In this document: positions 53,701 to 64,000 of the stretch, in pieces | How the letters are laid out: each line of letters starts with the position of its first letter | Numbering within the stretch: the first letter of the stretch is position 1 | Source: Aedes albopictus | Lineage: Eukaryota; Arthropoda; Insecta; Diptera; Culicidae | Assembly (NCBI RefSeq): GCF_035046485.1 | Contig: NC_085136.1 | Span: forward strand, 222,274,853 to 222,338,852 | Direction of reading: 5' to 3' | DNA length: 64,000 nucleotides | The notes under the pieces: generated by a model | The model's database searches: none | The model's input: only the letters and a program-made list of their open reading frames with translations | What the model was told of the DNA's origin: nothing | Position numbers and translations under genes: made by a program

Positions 53701-54023
53701 AAGGCGAATGAACCACGAGCTGCATCAGCTACTGAGAGAACCAACCATCGTCCATACCGCGAAAATCGGGAGGCTACGGTGGGCGGGTCACGTCATCAGG
53801 ATGTCGGATAGCAACCCGACTAAAATGGTTCTCGAGAGTCATCCGACCGGTACAAGAAGACGTGGAGCGCAGCGAGCTAGGTGGGTCGGCCAAGTGGAGG
53901 ACGATCTGTGGACCCTGCGCAGAGTGCGGAACTGGAGACAAACAGCCATGGAACGAGTGGAATGGAGGAGGCTACTATGTACAGCAGAGGCCACCTCGGC
54001 CTTAGCCTGAGCGGTAAGGTAAG
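50776..54023 (+). mobile_element. RTE/JAM1-like LINE, most complete copy, 13-bp TSD
   Basis: The plus-strand element is 3.25 kb. The AP-type endonuclease region is at about 51260-51930: SCGTTNELGTGFIVLG, FNYSIINVHCPH, IVVGDMNAQVGREEM, ENQIDHVLI, and the SDHYLLAV catalytic His segment. A linker with NDWYDGECEQL and RT follow. The 3' end is GCGGTAAGGTAAG. It is flanked by TAAGCACTTTAGT. Small deletions and shifts occur in the endonuclease and linker, and a 43-bp deletion at 52946 removes RT motif A, so the copy is inactive. The RTE call rests on endonuclease style and the short tandem 3' tail; JAM1 is named only as a known Aedes RTE. Confidence 0.9.
52910..54010 (+). pseudogene. RTE RT C-terminal ORF (366 codons)
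   Basis: This is the longest open stretch of the RTE copy. It includes RRGLRQGDGLSCLLFNIALE (RT block B), LLGFADDIDIIARKF (the catalytic Asp pair), EEFVYLGSLVTADND, LRRTLRSNK, IRPVVLYGHETWTLRAED and the tail GHVIRMSDSNPTKMV with TGTRRRGAQRARWVGQ, ending LLCTAEATSALA. Motif A, normally just upstream, is missing because of the 43-bp deletion relative to 45288-45340. The five other RTE fragments in the window (15507, 21675, 24973, 34595, 44340) align to parts of this region. Confidence 0.9.
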
Positions 54024-54389
54024 TAAGCACTTTAGTAATAAATTAGCAAATAAAAACTTGCTTGTTTTATTTATTGAAAGGAAAATATATAAAGTTCATA
54101 ATCCCCATTCAGTATCGGAATACAGCATGACTGACTATTCATACAGTTTTTTTTTATCGTCTTATTTTTGCATGATTGGTGAGACGCGGTTTTCGAATTT
54201 TGAACTGAGTTTTATTTTTACGCGGTACGTATCCCCGCGTAAAAAAAATTGACTGTAATGACTTTGCGGACAGTTGAAAGAACCTCGACTTACCCTGTAT
54301 TATGGCTAGAAGATTATTGTGATTCTTCTTAAGTGAAAGGAAAACTATTTTGTAAACATAGAATTTATTTTATTGGCTTGATTTATCTA

Positions 54390-56020
54390 CACTAAAACCT
54401 CTTTTTATGCATGTTTTTTTTATGCACTTTTAATTTATGCACCTTTTTTTATGCCCTGCATAAAAAGAGGGAGAGCTACTCAGAACCAATATTATGCATA
54501 AGAATATTTAATAATGACAGGAACTATTGCAACGGCGACCGGGGGGTGTTTACTGATGAGAGCAAAGGAAGGTTACAGGTTCGTTTTTGGATGTTTCCGA
54601 AGGCCTCATGTGCGTTACATGGGCTCCGAGTAGATCTTAAGGGGATTTCGGAGTCATTTCAGGAGTCTCAGAGCATTTTAGGCTGGTTTCAAAGCCGTTA
54701 TGGAGGCGTTTTAGGGGTTTTGGTTTAGGAGGACATTTCAAGATGTTCCAAATCATTTTCGGCGTGATTCAGAGGCGTTACGGAAGCGTAACGGAGGAGT
54801 TTTCAGGGTGTTCGGAGCTTCTCAGGTGCGTTACATGGGGTCCGAGGGGGCTTAAGGGGGATTTCGGAGGCATTTCAAAATGTTTCAGAGCATTTTCGGC
54901 GTGATTCAGAAGCGTTACGGAGGAGTTTTCAGGGTGTTCGGAGCCTCTCAGGTGCGTTATATGGGGTCCGAGGGGGTTTAAGGGGGATTTCGGAGGCATT
55001 TCAAAATGTTTCAGAGCCTTTTCGGCGTGATTCAGAGGCGTTACGGAAGCGTTACGGAGGAGTTTTCGGGGTGTTTGGAGCCTCTCAGGTGCGTTACATG
55101 GGGTCCGAGGGGGTTTAAGGGGGATTTTGGAGGCATTTTAAGACGTTTCAGAGCATTTTCGGCGGGATGCAGAGGCGTTACTTATGCGTTACGAGGAGTT
55201 TTCGTGGGGATCGGAGCCTCTCAGGTGCGTTACATGGGGTCCGAGGGGGCTTAAGGGAGATTTCGGAGGTATTTCAAGCCGTTTCAGAGCATTTTCGGTG
55301 GGATGCAGAGGCGTTACGGTAGCGTTACGAGGAGTTTTCGTAGGGTTCGGAGCCTCTCAGGTGCGTTACATGGGTTCCGAGGGGGTTTAAGGGGGATTTT
55401 GGAGGCATTTCAAGACGTTTCAGAGCATTTTCGGGGGATTTAGAGGCGTTACGGTAGCATTACGGAGGAGTTCTATGGGGTTTCGAAGCCTCTCAGGTGC
55501 GTTACATGGGGTCGCCGGGGGGTTCAAGGGGGATTTTTGAGGCATTTCAGGAAGTTTTAGAACAGACTCTGAAATACCTTAAATCGCCCCTCAAACCTCA
55601 TGCAACGCCCTTTAAAGTCTCCTGAGATCCCTTGAATTGCCCCTAAAGCCCCTTGGAACGCCCCTGAAACCCACTTAGTACTATTGAAATACCCAAGAAT
55701 TCTCCGTTATCCCATGAAAACACCAAAAAATCTTGACAGAACACCCTTGTAAGGCTCCTCAAACCCCCCGAAACAACCCCTTAAAACGCCCCTGAAGCCC
55801 CTTGGAACCCCCTTTTTGGGCTCTCTGGGAACATTCTGAAAACCCCCTTAGCCCCACCTCATCTGCCCAGGAGCAAGATCTGTTCTCGCAAACTAGATTT
55901 TCTAATTGAAGCCCAAACTTAATTTATGCATAAATTTCCCTCTTTTTATGCACATTTTTAATTTATGCACATTTTTAATTTATGCAGTCCCAGCCATGTG
56001 CATAAAAAGAGGTTCCAGTG
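54390..56020. mobile_element. TA-flanked TIR element carrying a satellite array
   Basis: The left end CACTAAAACCTCTTTTTATG and the right end CATAAAAAGAGGTTCCAGTG are inverted counterparts flanked by TA (54388-54389, 56021-56022), as for Tc1/mariner-type elements. Subterminal AATTTATGCAC / GTGCATAAA motifs repeat several times at both ends. There is no transposase. The interior is a 136-bp tandem array followed by a C-rich diverged zone (55560-55860). Confidence 0.82.
54600..55560 (+). repeat. 136-bp tandem satellite, about 7 units
   Basis: The block GTGCGTTACATGGGGTCCGA recurs at 54610, 54826, 54952, 55089, 55225, 55361 and 55497. Most spacings are 136-137 bp; the first two intervals are irregular (216 and 126). 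Each unit also has GCGTTACGG(T/A)AGCGTTACG and CATTTCA(A)GA(C/A)GTTTCAGAGC. The overlapping frames on both strands are by-products. Confidence 0.9.
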
Positions 56021-56022
56021 TA

Positions 56023-57728
56023 CTACAATAACGTTCCGAACCACAATCGGCCTGGGAGGACACTCAGGTCTCTGCCTGGCCGTATCTTGACGTATCACGA
56101 GTCCACGTGGCAGAACTTCTCTTCCACAAAGCGGTTCCACAAATCATCGAAAAACTTTCTTACAATGTTCACGCTTTGAAAGTCAACTTTAGTCCACGTT
56201 ACCGTCCGATACCACTCCATTCCGAGCTCCAACCATCCCATGAAGTGATGATTGTGTTTTCCTGTATCCGTTCGCTAATTGCAATACACCTGTCATTTAT
56301 AAGCTTACCGTTTGAAGCCATCTATTGGGCAAATTATACGCCTCCCTTATTTAATACTCCATCTTAAACATATTTACGTAACGTCATAGTTGATTAAATT
56401 AACTTTAAGCTGAAATATTCGGATTGACTTTTTCCATATTCTCTAAAACGCCTAAAAGTATGCAATGTACGTACATCCATTTGTGATAGCCAGTGTCCTT
56501 TTGTCCCGAATCGACAACATCAAAATTGCTATTTTAAGTAAATTCTGATCAAAAATGAAATGATTAATCCATTTAATAGTGGCATTAGCATTCCACCTAT
56601 TCACTGTACTCTACTGTATGTGTGCTGGATCCGGTAGGGATTCTAGTCAACGAGAAGCTTCCATGGGGTTTTCTATCGATAAATCGTTGTGTATCGTGTT
56701 TCTCTTCATTGATACTCCTTATTCCTGCCACTTGGATTTGTTGGGCGCACCACAATCGGAGATAACGAAATGCACTCTCAACCCAATGCTGCTAAATACT
56801 GCGCTTGTATTCCGTCCACCACAGAATTCAGGCATTGGTTCGGATTGGAATTTCCTGTAAACTCATAGGTACGCCACGATTTGCTTTCATCGGACGTTAC
56901 CAATTCATCACTCGGCGGCAAGGTAGTGGTTCCAAAATATTCTTCGTTGTTTGTACAACACTCCTGGCTTCCTCTATGCTCATTTCCTCTAGTATTAATC
57001 CGCAGTCAAGCTCATGTCCGTTCATTGTACTGACTTTGTGTTGTAGCTTTCCTTCGATTTCCATGCTGCAGCCGGTTGCATTGGAATGCTCTTCGATTTC
57101 TTCACATTGTCATCTTCAAATTTAGTCCAATCGGGAGCTATAGCAGTAAAATTTACATAGCTGTGGTCGCGAAGAGCCGATGATGAGTAGAGAGGACGAA
57201 ATTTGTAGAAGTCTACAGACTCCCTGTCCGAATTTGGACCCGTTGAATGCGCACGAGAGGGGGAACAGCCTTCACATACTACAATTTCAGTCCCCTCACA
57301 TTGCTCCTAAAACAATCTTCTTCACAATGCGTCTGCAAAAAAAATCCGTATTTTTTATGAATTTTACAACAAATATTTCTTTTGTTGTACAATTCATAAA
57401 TTGTGGCCCTTTCAATTTTATAATGAACATCAACCATGTATGAGGGCAACGAAGCCCGTTGACGTAGAGAAAAAGATGTTAATTGCAATCTTTGTTTGTG
57501 GTTGAATGTTGGCGACATAATTATGTTTTGATTAACTGTGGCCACCTGTATGATGGAACACAGACATCTTGAACAGTAAATAAACTCGTTTAATCTGTTT
57601 ATAGGATTATTCATGTTGATTATATCCATGATTATATCACTATTCTTAGCTTCACACTTTTTACTTTATTCAGCAAAATTAAACCGTTTTTTTTTTAAAA
57701 AAACTTCGTTATAATTATGATAGACGAT
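56023..57728 (-). other. No firm gene; possible minus-strand coding relic 56730-57180
   Basis: On the minus strand, stretches such as SYVNFTAIAPDWTKFEDDN and GHELDCGLILEEMSIEEARS look protein-like but lie in different phases with stops between them. The family is not recognised. The remaining sequence shows only chance frames. Confidence 0.25.
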
Positions 57729-58021
57729 TAAGGGCCCATATAGCCGAGGCGGTAAACGCACGGGTATTCAGCATGACCATGCTGAGGGTGACGGGTTCGA
57801 TTCCCGGTCGGTCCAGGATCTTTTCGTAAAGGAAATTTCCTTGACTTCCTTGGGCATAGAGTATCTTCGTGCCTGCCACACGATATACACATGCAAAATG
57901 GTCATTGGCAGAGGAAGCTCTCAGTTAATAACTGTGGAAGTGCTCATAGAACACTAAGCTGAGAAGCAGGCTTTGTCCCAGTGAGGACGTTACGCCAAGA
58001 AGAGGAGAGAGGAGAGAGAGG
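57729..58021 (+). mobile_element. tRNA-derived SINE (family A, Feilai-like)
   Basis: The tRNA-like head has an A-box region (ATATAGCCGAGGCGGTAAAC) and the B box GGTTCGATTCC. The body is shared with the SINE at 12177 (CACGATATACA, TAACTGTGGAAGTGCTCA), and the tail is GTTACGCCAAGAAGAGG with (GAGA)n. AGACGAT flanks it at 57722-57728 and 58022-58028. It is not a functional tRNA gene. Confidence 0.88.
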
Positions 58022-58319
58022 AGACGATCCTATCACGGACAAAAAACAAAACAATGATCAACCTTACGACGATACTCTCCTTGCCAAGTAAGAAGGACTA
58101 CTAGCTAACTGTAGTATTTGGTACTAACACGAACACCCATGCAAATCTACTGGTTGAAAATGTTCTTTGTTCTCTATTTTCAACAGTAACTCAGGTGGTG
58201 TTTGTGTAATGCATCATGTATGTACACGAACGCGATACACCACTTAACGCACAAACCACTATAGAAACGAAATAAACCATTATTCACTGTGCAGCGATCA
58301 TAACAACACGTGTTTCGAA

Positions 58320-58782
58320 ATGTCTAGTCGAAGAGAAAACGATAACAATTCTCCATCTGCGCCAGAAGTTTTGAAATCATCCAAAGTGAAAGACGTCTTG
58401 GCATACAAAGGATTCATTAACTACGAAAACAGAAAATCGGTAAGAAAAATACTTACATTGTCTTTAAAATATCAAGCTGAACTGAGGAAAATGGTATTCC
58501 GTATTCGCATATGAGCCGAGACCTCCAATTATCAAATTGATATTTTGCAGGTGGACAAAACCCATTACTGGGAATACCACGCCCAGAAGCACGACAAAGG
58601 GATCTCGAAGCGCTGCCCGGCGCGTCTCGTGACCCTCAAGAGACGTTAAGTGCATACAGTTTCATCCATTAGCGAACATAACCACGAAATTGATCCGATG
58701 CATATCACGGAGCTCAGGTATCGTAATGCATTGAAAAGGTGGGCTGTAGAGGATTCAGGGGCTCTGCTGATAATTTTCCGTA
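58320..58782 (+). pseudogene. FLYWCH/MULE (Phantom-like) transposase, 5' part
   Basis: From the ATG at 58320 the frame encodes a Ser/Lys-rich start and VLAYKGFINYENRKS. A GTAAGAA...TTTGCAG intron-like stretch follows (58441-58551), then HYWEYHAQKHDKGISKRCPARL. These parts form a FLYWCH-type zinc finger (F/Y...W...C.AR...HNHE). A TAA at 58647-58649 interrupts it, but the same frame continues with SISEHNHEIDP, the His pair of the motif. It then runs to ALLIIFR, where a MITE is inserted at TA. FLYWCH plus MULE domains are known together in insect Phantom-type DNA transposons. Confidence 0.72.
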
Positions 58783-60134
58783 CACGGAGAAACTCAAGTA
58801 CCTAAATTTGAGTTTTTTTAAAACTCACTTTTGAGTTCTTTTTTCGTCTCCTCTCTCATCTACTCTCTCTGTTGTTGTCAGATAACGAAGAGCAAACCAA
58901 GCCAACTTTGACAGTTCGGTGCGGGAAGCCTAAATTGAGTAAACAGCATTGAACTCAAATTTGAGTACCGTAAAATGGGGTAACTTTGATAGCTTTTCAG
59001 CGAATTTTCTCAATATTTTTACATGTAACAGTATTTCCCCGAGTTATATATTTTTAAAACAAGTACTGGGGTATCAGTTATCAATTGCAATTAAAAGATT
59101 CGATAATCTGAAATATTTTGGATAATTTTTAGTTTTTCATATAACCGAAAATCAGATTTTCATTTTGGGGTAACTTTGATAATGCCCTAAAAACACATCA
59201 AATCTCAAAAAATAATCACAGAATAAAATCTTAGGAGTATTAACATGATGAGAGAAGGCTTGTGGAATATTTTAGATAGATTTTTTATAGCAAAACATTG
59301 ATTTTTTTTACTAAATTCTACATATAAAAATGAGTTTATGGAGTATTGAGTGCAAAACACAATAAATTTAGCTATCAAAAATCATTATCTTTGTAATAAT
59401 AAATGCTTAACGGTACATAAACATATGATTACATGCTATTCATGGTTAGTTTTCTTTTTTTGGGAAGTTTTTTAATGTTTTCTTAACAAATTTTGAACAA
59501 CGCACATTTATCTACATGAAATTACAAGGACATTGCATACTTTTAGGCGTTTATCAATGTATGGAGAATAATATCCCAATTTACAAAATTGCTTCCATTT
59601 CGTAAAAACACACTTCGTTAAGAGATTCAAGGCCAGATTTGGAATCTACTATGATGAATCTATCGAGAATAAGAGTCCTTTCATTGAAAAAATAGTTGTA
59701 ACGAAGTCGTATAGCAGATTGTTTGAAGGGGTTGATAAATGACAAAAATATCAACAATTTTTATTTTTTGTCCAAAAAGTTGTATATAAACTAGATTTTA
59801 TTGAAAATTCGTCTAAGATGAGCTTTCATATATATAGAATTGATTTACGTTTACCTTTTTCTTAACAGGTTGAAGGAATCATAGTTATAAGATGAATTAC
59901 ACAATGCCTGCCGCACTATCAAAGTTACCCGCATTATCAAAGATACCCCGTTTTACGGTATTTTGAACTAGCAGTTGGGTGAAAAAAACTTAGCCGGTAG
60001 GTACTTTGCTGCACGGGATCAAATGTAAAAAACCTACTTCAACATCGCTTCCACGAACTCAAATATGTGTTCCCGCACACAACCCCAAAGTTGGGTGAAA
60101 TAAACTCATATTTGGGTACTTTGTTTTCTCTATG
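58783..60134. mobile_element. TA-flanked MITE splitting the FLYWCH/MULE gene
   Basis: The left end CACGGAGAAACTCAAGTACC matches the inverted right end (GGGTACTTTGTTTTCTCTATG) with several mismatches. TA lies on both sides (58781-58782, 60135-60136). Removing the element and one TA puts the coding phase of ALLIIFR directly onto TETSRFTNS. The interior is largely occupied by another element (58966-59960). Confidence 0.82.
58966..59960. mobile_element. Nested 995-bp MITE (TACCGTAAAA ends)
   Basis: The left end TACCGTAAAATGGGGTAACT and right end ending CCCCGTTTTACGGTA are inverted complements with TA at both tips. The TATCAAAGTTACCC motif recurs near the right end as a subterminal repeat. It is AT-rich with no frame. 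It sits in the left arm region of the 58783-60134 MITE. Confidence 0.85.
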
Positions 60135-60500
60135 TACAGAAACTTCAAGGTTCACCAATTCACTACAACAAAGGGTATCAATGAACGCTCAACGGAAGCT
60201 AATAAACAAAGCTCGCTTCGATTCAGAGGTAAATTACAAGGAGCCTGAGACTCTCGATGACTTTTCTTTGGATGAGAATTGCAGATCACAATCGATGGAG
60301 ACAAATTTCTCTTGGGTGATCTAATGAGAGGGTTTGAGCGGGCTTTGATATTCAGCACCCACGAGAGTTTGAGACGTTTATCCCCAGCAAAGCACTTAGT
60401 TGCTGGAGGTACATTTGAGACGATTCCGGGTCAAAGACGCATTTTACGCGCAGCTCGAACGCGAGTACGACCGCTGCCTAACCCGAGCAGGAGAAAATAG
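60135..60500 (+). pseudogene. FLYWCH/MULE transposase, downstream part
   Basis: It continues in phase from the left part (MNAQRKLINKARF, ETLDDFSLDEN), then shifts one base near 60278 into TIDGDKFLLGDLMRG, ALIFSTHESLRRLS and LVAGGTFETIP. The last resembles the (W/F)xxDGTFKxxP opening of MULE transposase domains, with Gly in place of the usual Asp. The similarity stops abruptly before the MITE at 60482. Most of the catalytic domain is missing. Confidence 0.65.
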
Positions 60501-60887
60501 CTGAAGAATAACTAACTCAGGTATGGAAAACCGAATACCTACAACCTGAATGAGGTATTAAGTAGCCCTGCATAAGAGGTAAAATACCTAAAATAATAAC
60601 TGGTGTGTATTCTGTGCATAACGCGTGAATAATGACATCAGGTATGGCAATACCTAAATAATAACCGGAGAATTTTCCATACAAATAGTGATTTTTCCAT
60701 AATTGAATAATACCTCAAGCAGTCCTCAACACCAAACCAATAACTCGTTGAGGTATTTCATCAATACCTACAAAATACCAAAATAAGTTATTTTCAATAC
60801 CTGGATAACCGACCAATACCTTGTCTTGGTATGATACCTGACTTTGGTATGCTCCAGTTATGTCGCAGTTATTCATTCCTGCTCGGG
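60482..60887. mobile_element. MITE dense in AGGTAT/ATACCT motifs
   Basis: The ends CCCGAGCAGG and CCTGCTCGGG are perfect inverted complements, with weaker similarity inward (ATAACT, CAGGTAT). The interior has many copies of AGGTAT and ATACCT in both orientations over about 350 bp. No target duplication is certain. It abuts RTE sequence on the right. Confidence 0.75.
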
Positions 60888-63035
60888 AAATCACGACGTC
60901 AAGATCATCATAGGGGCCTCTGGAGCCGACCTACTGATCATAAGAAGAATACAGACCGGCGATTGGAAAGTTCAGCGCCCACCAGCTGACGAACGAAAAT
61001 GGCCTACGCCTCATCGATTTCGCCGCCACCAAGAACATGGCCATTCGTAGCACCTTCTTCCAGCACAGCCTCCCGTATCGTTACACCTGGAGATCACCAC
61101 AGCAGACGGAATCTCAATTCGACCACGTTCTAATTGATGGACGGCACTTCTCCGACATTATCGACGTCAGAACCTATCATGGCGCTAATATCGACTCTGA
61201 TCACTCTGGTGATAGTTAAAGTGCGTCCAAAACTCCGTTATTAACAATTTACAGTACCGGCGGCCGCCCCGGTACGATCTAGAGCGACTGAATATCGCCA
61301 CCTCATACGCGCATAATCTCGAGGCAGCGTTGCCGGACGAGGGTGTGCTCGATGTGGCCCCTCTAGAGGACTGCAGGAGTACAGTGAAAGCAGCCATCAA
61401 CAACGCAGCCGAGAGCACTATCGGGTACGTAGAACGGAATCGACGAAACGATGGGTTCGCCGAGGAGTGCAGAGCGGTGTTGGAGGAGAAGGACGCAGCG
61501 CGGGCGGTAATGCTGCAGCATGGAACCCGGCAGAATGTGGAGCGATACAGACAGAAGCGGAAGCAGCAGAACCGTCTCTTCCGGGAGAAAAAGCGCCATC
61601 GGGAAGAAGCGGAGTACGCATCCCGCAAAGGCTACGTGCTGCAAGCTGAAATCTGCAGGGATAAGGACGGGAGCCTCCTGACGGACAAACGTGAGGTGAT
61701 CGAAAGGTGGAAGCAGCATTTCGACGAGCAGTGGAGAAATGACAGCAGAGGACGGGAACGAACCAACTCGCACGCTGAGGGAAGTTAAGGATGCCAGCTC
61801 AAAAACAACAAAGCGGCTGGTAAGGACGGTATCGCAGCAGAACTCATCAAGATGGGCCCGGAAAAGTTGGCCACCTGTCTGCAGCAGTTAGTTGTCAAGA
61901 TCTGGGAAACTGAACAGCTACGGAGGAGTGGAAGGACGGGATAATCTGTCCCATCCACAAGAAAGGCGACAAGTTAATGTGTGAGAACTTTCAAGCGATC
62001 ACCATTTTGAATGCCCCCTACAAAGTGCTATCCCAGATCATCTTCCGTCGTCTTTCACCTAAAGTAAATGAGTTCGTGGGAAGTTACCAAGCCGGTTTCA
62101 TCGACGGCCGGTCGACAACGGACCAGATCTTCACCGTACGGCAAATCCTCCAGAAATGCCGTGAATACCAGGTCCCAACGCATCACCTGTTCATCGACTT
62201 CAACGCGGCATACGACAGTATCGACCGCACAGAGCTATGGAAAATCATGGACGAGAACTGCGTAAGATTTCGGGTGAACTATCCAGTTCATTCGAATCTC
62301 GACGGGGACTACGACAAGCTGATGGACTTTCCTGCCTACTATTCAACATCGCCCTGGAAAGTGTTATGCGACGAGCCGGGCTCAACAGCCGAGGTACAAT
62401 CTTCAAGAAATCCGGCCTGTTTTGCGGATGACATGTATTGCTAGTATATTTGAAATGGTGGCAGAACTGTACACCTCGCCTGGGACTGAGCGAGACACGA
62501 CAAGCCTTGGCAGCGATGTTACGATAGACGGGGATATTTTCGAGGTGGTGGAAGAATTCGGTTCCTTGCTAACGGCTGCCAACAATGTGAACCGTGAAAT
62601 ACGAAGGCGCATCATCAGTGGAAGTCGTACCTACTACGGGCTCCAGAAGAAACTGCGGTCAAAAAAGATTCGCCCCAGTATAAAATGTATCATTACCAGA
62701 CGCTAATAAGACCGGTGGTCCTCTACGAACAAGAGACATGGACGACGCTCGAGGAGGACCTGCAAGCACTCGGAGTTTTCGAGCGACGCGTGCTAAGGAC
62801 GATCTTCGGCGGCGTGCAGGAGAACGGCGTGTGATGGGGAAGGATGAACCACGAGCTCGCTGCACTCTACGGTGAACCCAACATCCTAACCATCCGGTTG
62901 GTACAAGAAGGCGTGGAGCGCAGAGAGCACGATGGGCGGACCAGGTGGAGCGTGATCTGGCGAGCGTTGGGCGTGACCGACGTTGGAGAGCTGCAGCCAC
63001 AAATAGTTGATTCAGTGTTATCATAAATTTGATGT
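60888..63035 (+). pseudogene. Diverged RTE-type LINE
   Basis: The plus strand shows endonuclease pieces (HDVKIIIGASGADL, MAIRSTFFQHSL, FDHVLIDGRHFSD, NIDSDHS), the linker with MLQHGTRQNVERYRQKRKQQ and GYVLQAEICRDKDGS, and RT blocks NNKAAGKDGIAAELIKMGPE, NFQAITILNAPYKVLSQII, FIDFNAAYDSIDRTELW (motif A), FESRRGLRQADGLSCLLF (block B) and CFADDMYC (the Asp pair). The C-terminal tail pieces are frame-shifted (LRTIFGGVQEN, VQEGVERRE phase). Many shifts and stops make it inactive. It belongs to a different subfamily from the 50776 copy. Confidence 0.85.
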
Positions 63036-63041
63036 TGAACT

Positions 63042-63180
63042 AAATAAAGGATACGATGGGAAGGGCATGTTCAAAGAATGCCTGATAACAATCCTGCAAA
63101 GCTAGTGCTCGCACGAGATCCGGATGGCACAAGAATTCCTGGAGGCGAGCATGCAAAGTGAACAAACCAGGTGCACAACG
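63042..63180 (+). pseudogene. Second RTE tail fragment
   Basis: The plus strand encodes IRWEGHVQRMPDNNPAKLVL then DPDGTRIPGG, the GHVxRMxxxNP tail of an RTE ORF. This repeats a region already passed by the preceding copy, so it is a separate fragment or a rearranged end. Confidence 0.7.
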
Positions 63181-64000
63181 ATTTGGTAAATGTGGGAAGC
63201 GACCAAAGGAAAAAGCCTATAAGACTAAGCATATTCAAATATTTTTTTTTCTGGATTCATCAAGACAAATCTATTTTAAATATCTATTACTGATATAAAA
63301 TTTACAACCAAGACCTTGGATTTGAATTTCTCAGAAACAGCATTTTTCTCACTTCTCTCTTTTGTTATTCAGGAAAGAGAATCTGCAAGCATCCCAAGCT
63401 CGCAGCTTTTGGAGTCGTCCGTCGTCGAGAGGAAGGCAATGAAGTGACCCAAGCTGAAAGAAATGAACTGTGACGGCGCACACTGACTGGGCGGAATTTG
63501 ATAGTTATTTAGATTAAACCAAAACAAACGAGTGCCATTTCCACTGGGGAGGGATTTGGAAAGAATTCAAATGACTCAATTTGTTGCATGTAGATAATTT
63601 GCCTTCCCGCAGGCATTGGAATGCTATTTGGGCGCCCGAGTCACACGCGTCTTTCGAAATGTGTGAAGTGCCGGAAAATAGTAAGTGCAGTGCCGCTCAT
63701 TAGGTCACCAGGTGGTATTTTTAATGGCTTTTCCCATGAGTGTGTGAGCGAGGAAAATCAACTACCCGGCGATGACATGGAAACTCTGGCACGGGACTAC
63801 AGCTGGACGACAAATGGGATCAAGTCACGCACACTTAAAAGTAGGGTGGTTGGAATGTCCTCTTCAGTCGGGTGTTTAGTGTCCGTGCACGGACTACTCC
63901 AGAAGCACACCAACCCTAGTGTGACGAAGGCTGGACATCAATTATTCAATCATACATCACTTGAACTCCGAAGCGTAGCTTGACCACTACGGTATGATAA
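63181..64000 (+). other. No firm gene; possible exon 63374-63472
   Basis: A pyrimidine-rich tract ending TTTTGTTATTCAG at 63373 resembles a splice acceptor. It is followed by a frame with ICKHPKLAAFGVVRRREEGN ending in TGA at 63470-63472. The 120-codon frame at 63621-63983 has no recognised motif. Either could be host coding sequence; the evidence is thin. Confidence 0.25.

Noticed and set aside
54778..55390. Overlapping frames on both strands in the 136-bp array
   Set aside because: They are by-products of tandem repetition and end at unit boundaries.
57729..57815. Apparent tRNA gene
   Set aside because: Same reasoning: SINE body, tail and flanking duplication.

Overview
The window looks like intergenic or intronic DNA from a large, transposon-dense insect genome, most likely a culicine mosquito (Aedes type). 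The basis is the mixture of tRNA-derived SINEs resembling Feilai, AP-endonuclease non-LTR elements of RTE/JAM1 type, Jockey, R1 and LOA-like LINEs, Ty3/gypsy, copia and BEL/Pao LTR elements, and many short inverted-repeat elements with TA target duplications. There are no bacterial features (operons, Shine-Dalgarno sites, CRISPR) and no gene that I can identify as an intact host gene. Species and family names are inferred from recalled family features; no search was run.

Layout. 0.8-4.9 kb: a TIR element with a second TTA-flanked TIR element inside it, which carries an inverted 12-bp minisatellite. 4.9-9.2 kb: a tandem duplication, a small MITE, two decayed hAT transposase fragments and a decayed SINE. 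10.3-13.9 kb: a LOA/R1-type LINE with one in-frame stop, a SINE with a 12-bp target duplication, and a MITE containing another SINE. 15.2-23.7 kb: a four-level nest. A plus-strand LINE is split by a minus-strand RTE (13-bp duplication). That RTE is split by a minus-strand Ty3/gypsy element (GTAG), and the gypsy element is split by a compact copia element (AGTAG).

25.0-35.0 kb: an RTE fragment split by a young, 9.2-kb Ty3/gypsy element (AAAC duplication, nearly identical LTRs) with intact gag but broken pol. 36.4-43 kb: a BEL/Pao remnant, a SINE, an R1-clade LINE with a mutated catalytic Asp, and a second 12-bp minisatellite. 44.3-47.8 kb: an internally deleted RTE with a SINE insertion, beside a decayed Jockey element. 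49.1-50.7 kb: an unfamiliar Cys-rich, transposase-like gene with three coding disruptions and an in-frame stop; an RTE (13-bp duplication) sits directly after its polyadenylation signal. 54.4-56.0 kb: a TA-flanked TIR element carrying a 136-bp satellite. 57.7-63.2 kb: a SINE, a FLYWCH/MULE (Phantom-like) transposase relic split by nested MITEs, another MITE and a further RTE.

The most complete coding sequence is the copia gag-protease frame (17712-18959), carried by an element with matching LTRs, primer site, polypurine tract and target duplication but no integrase or reverse transcriptase. Its structure resembles a reverse-transcribed spliced gag mRNA of the type known from Drosophila copia. 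Almost everything else is decayed, so the window reads mainly as a stratigraphic record of insertions.
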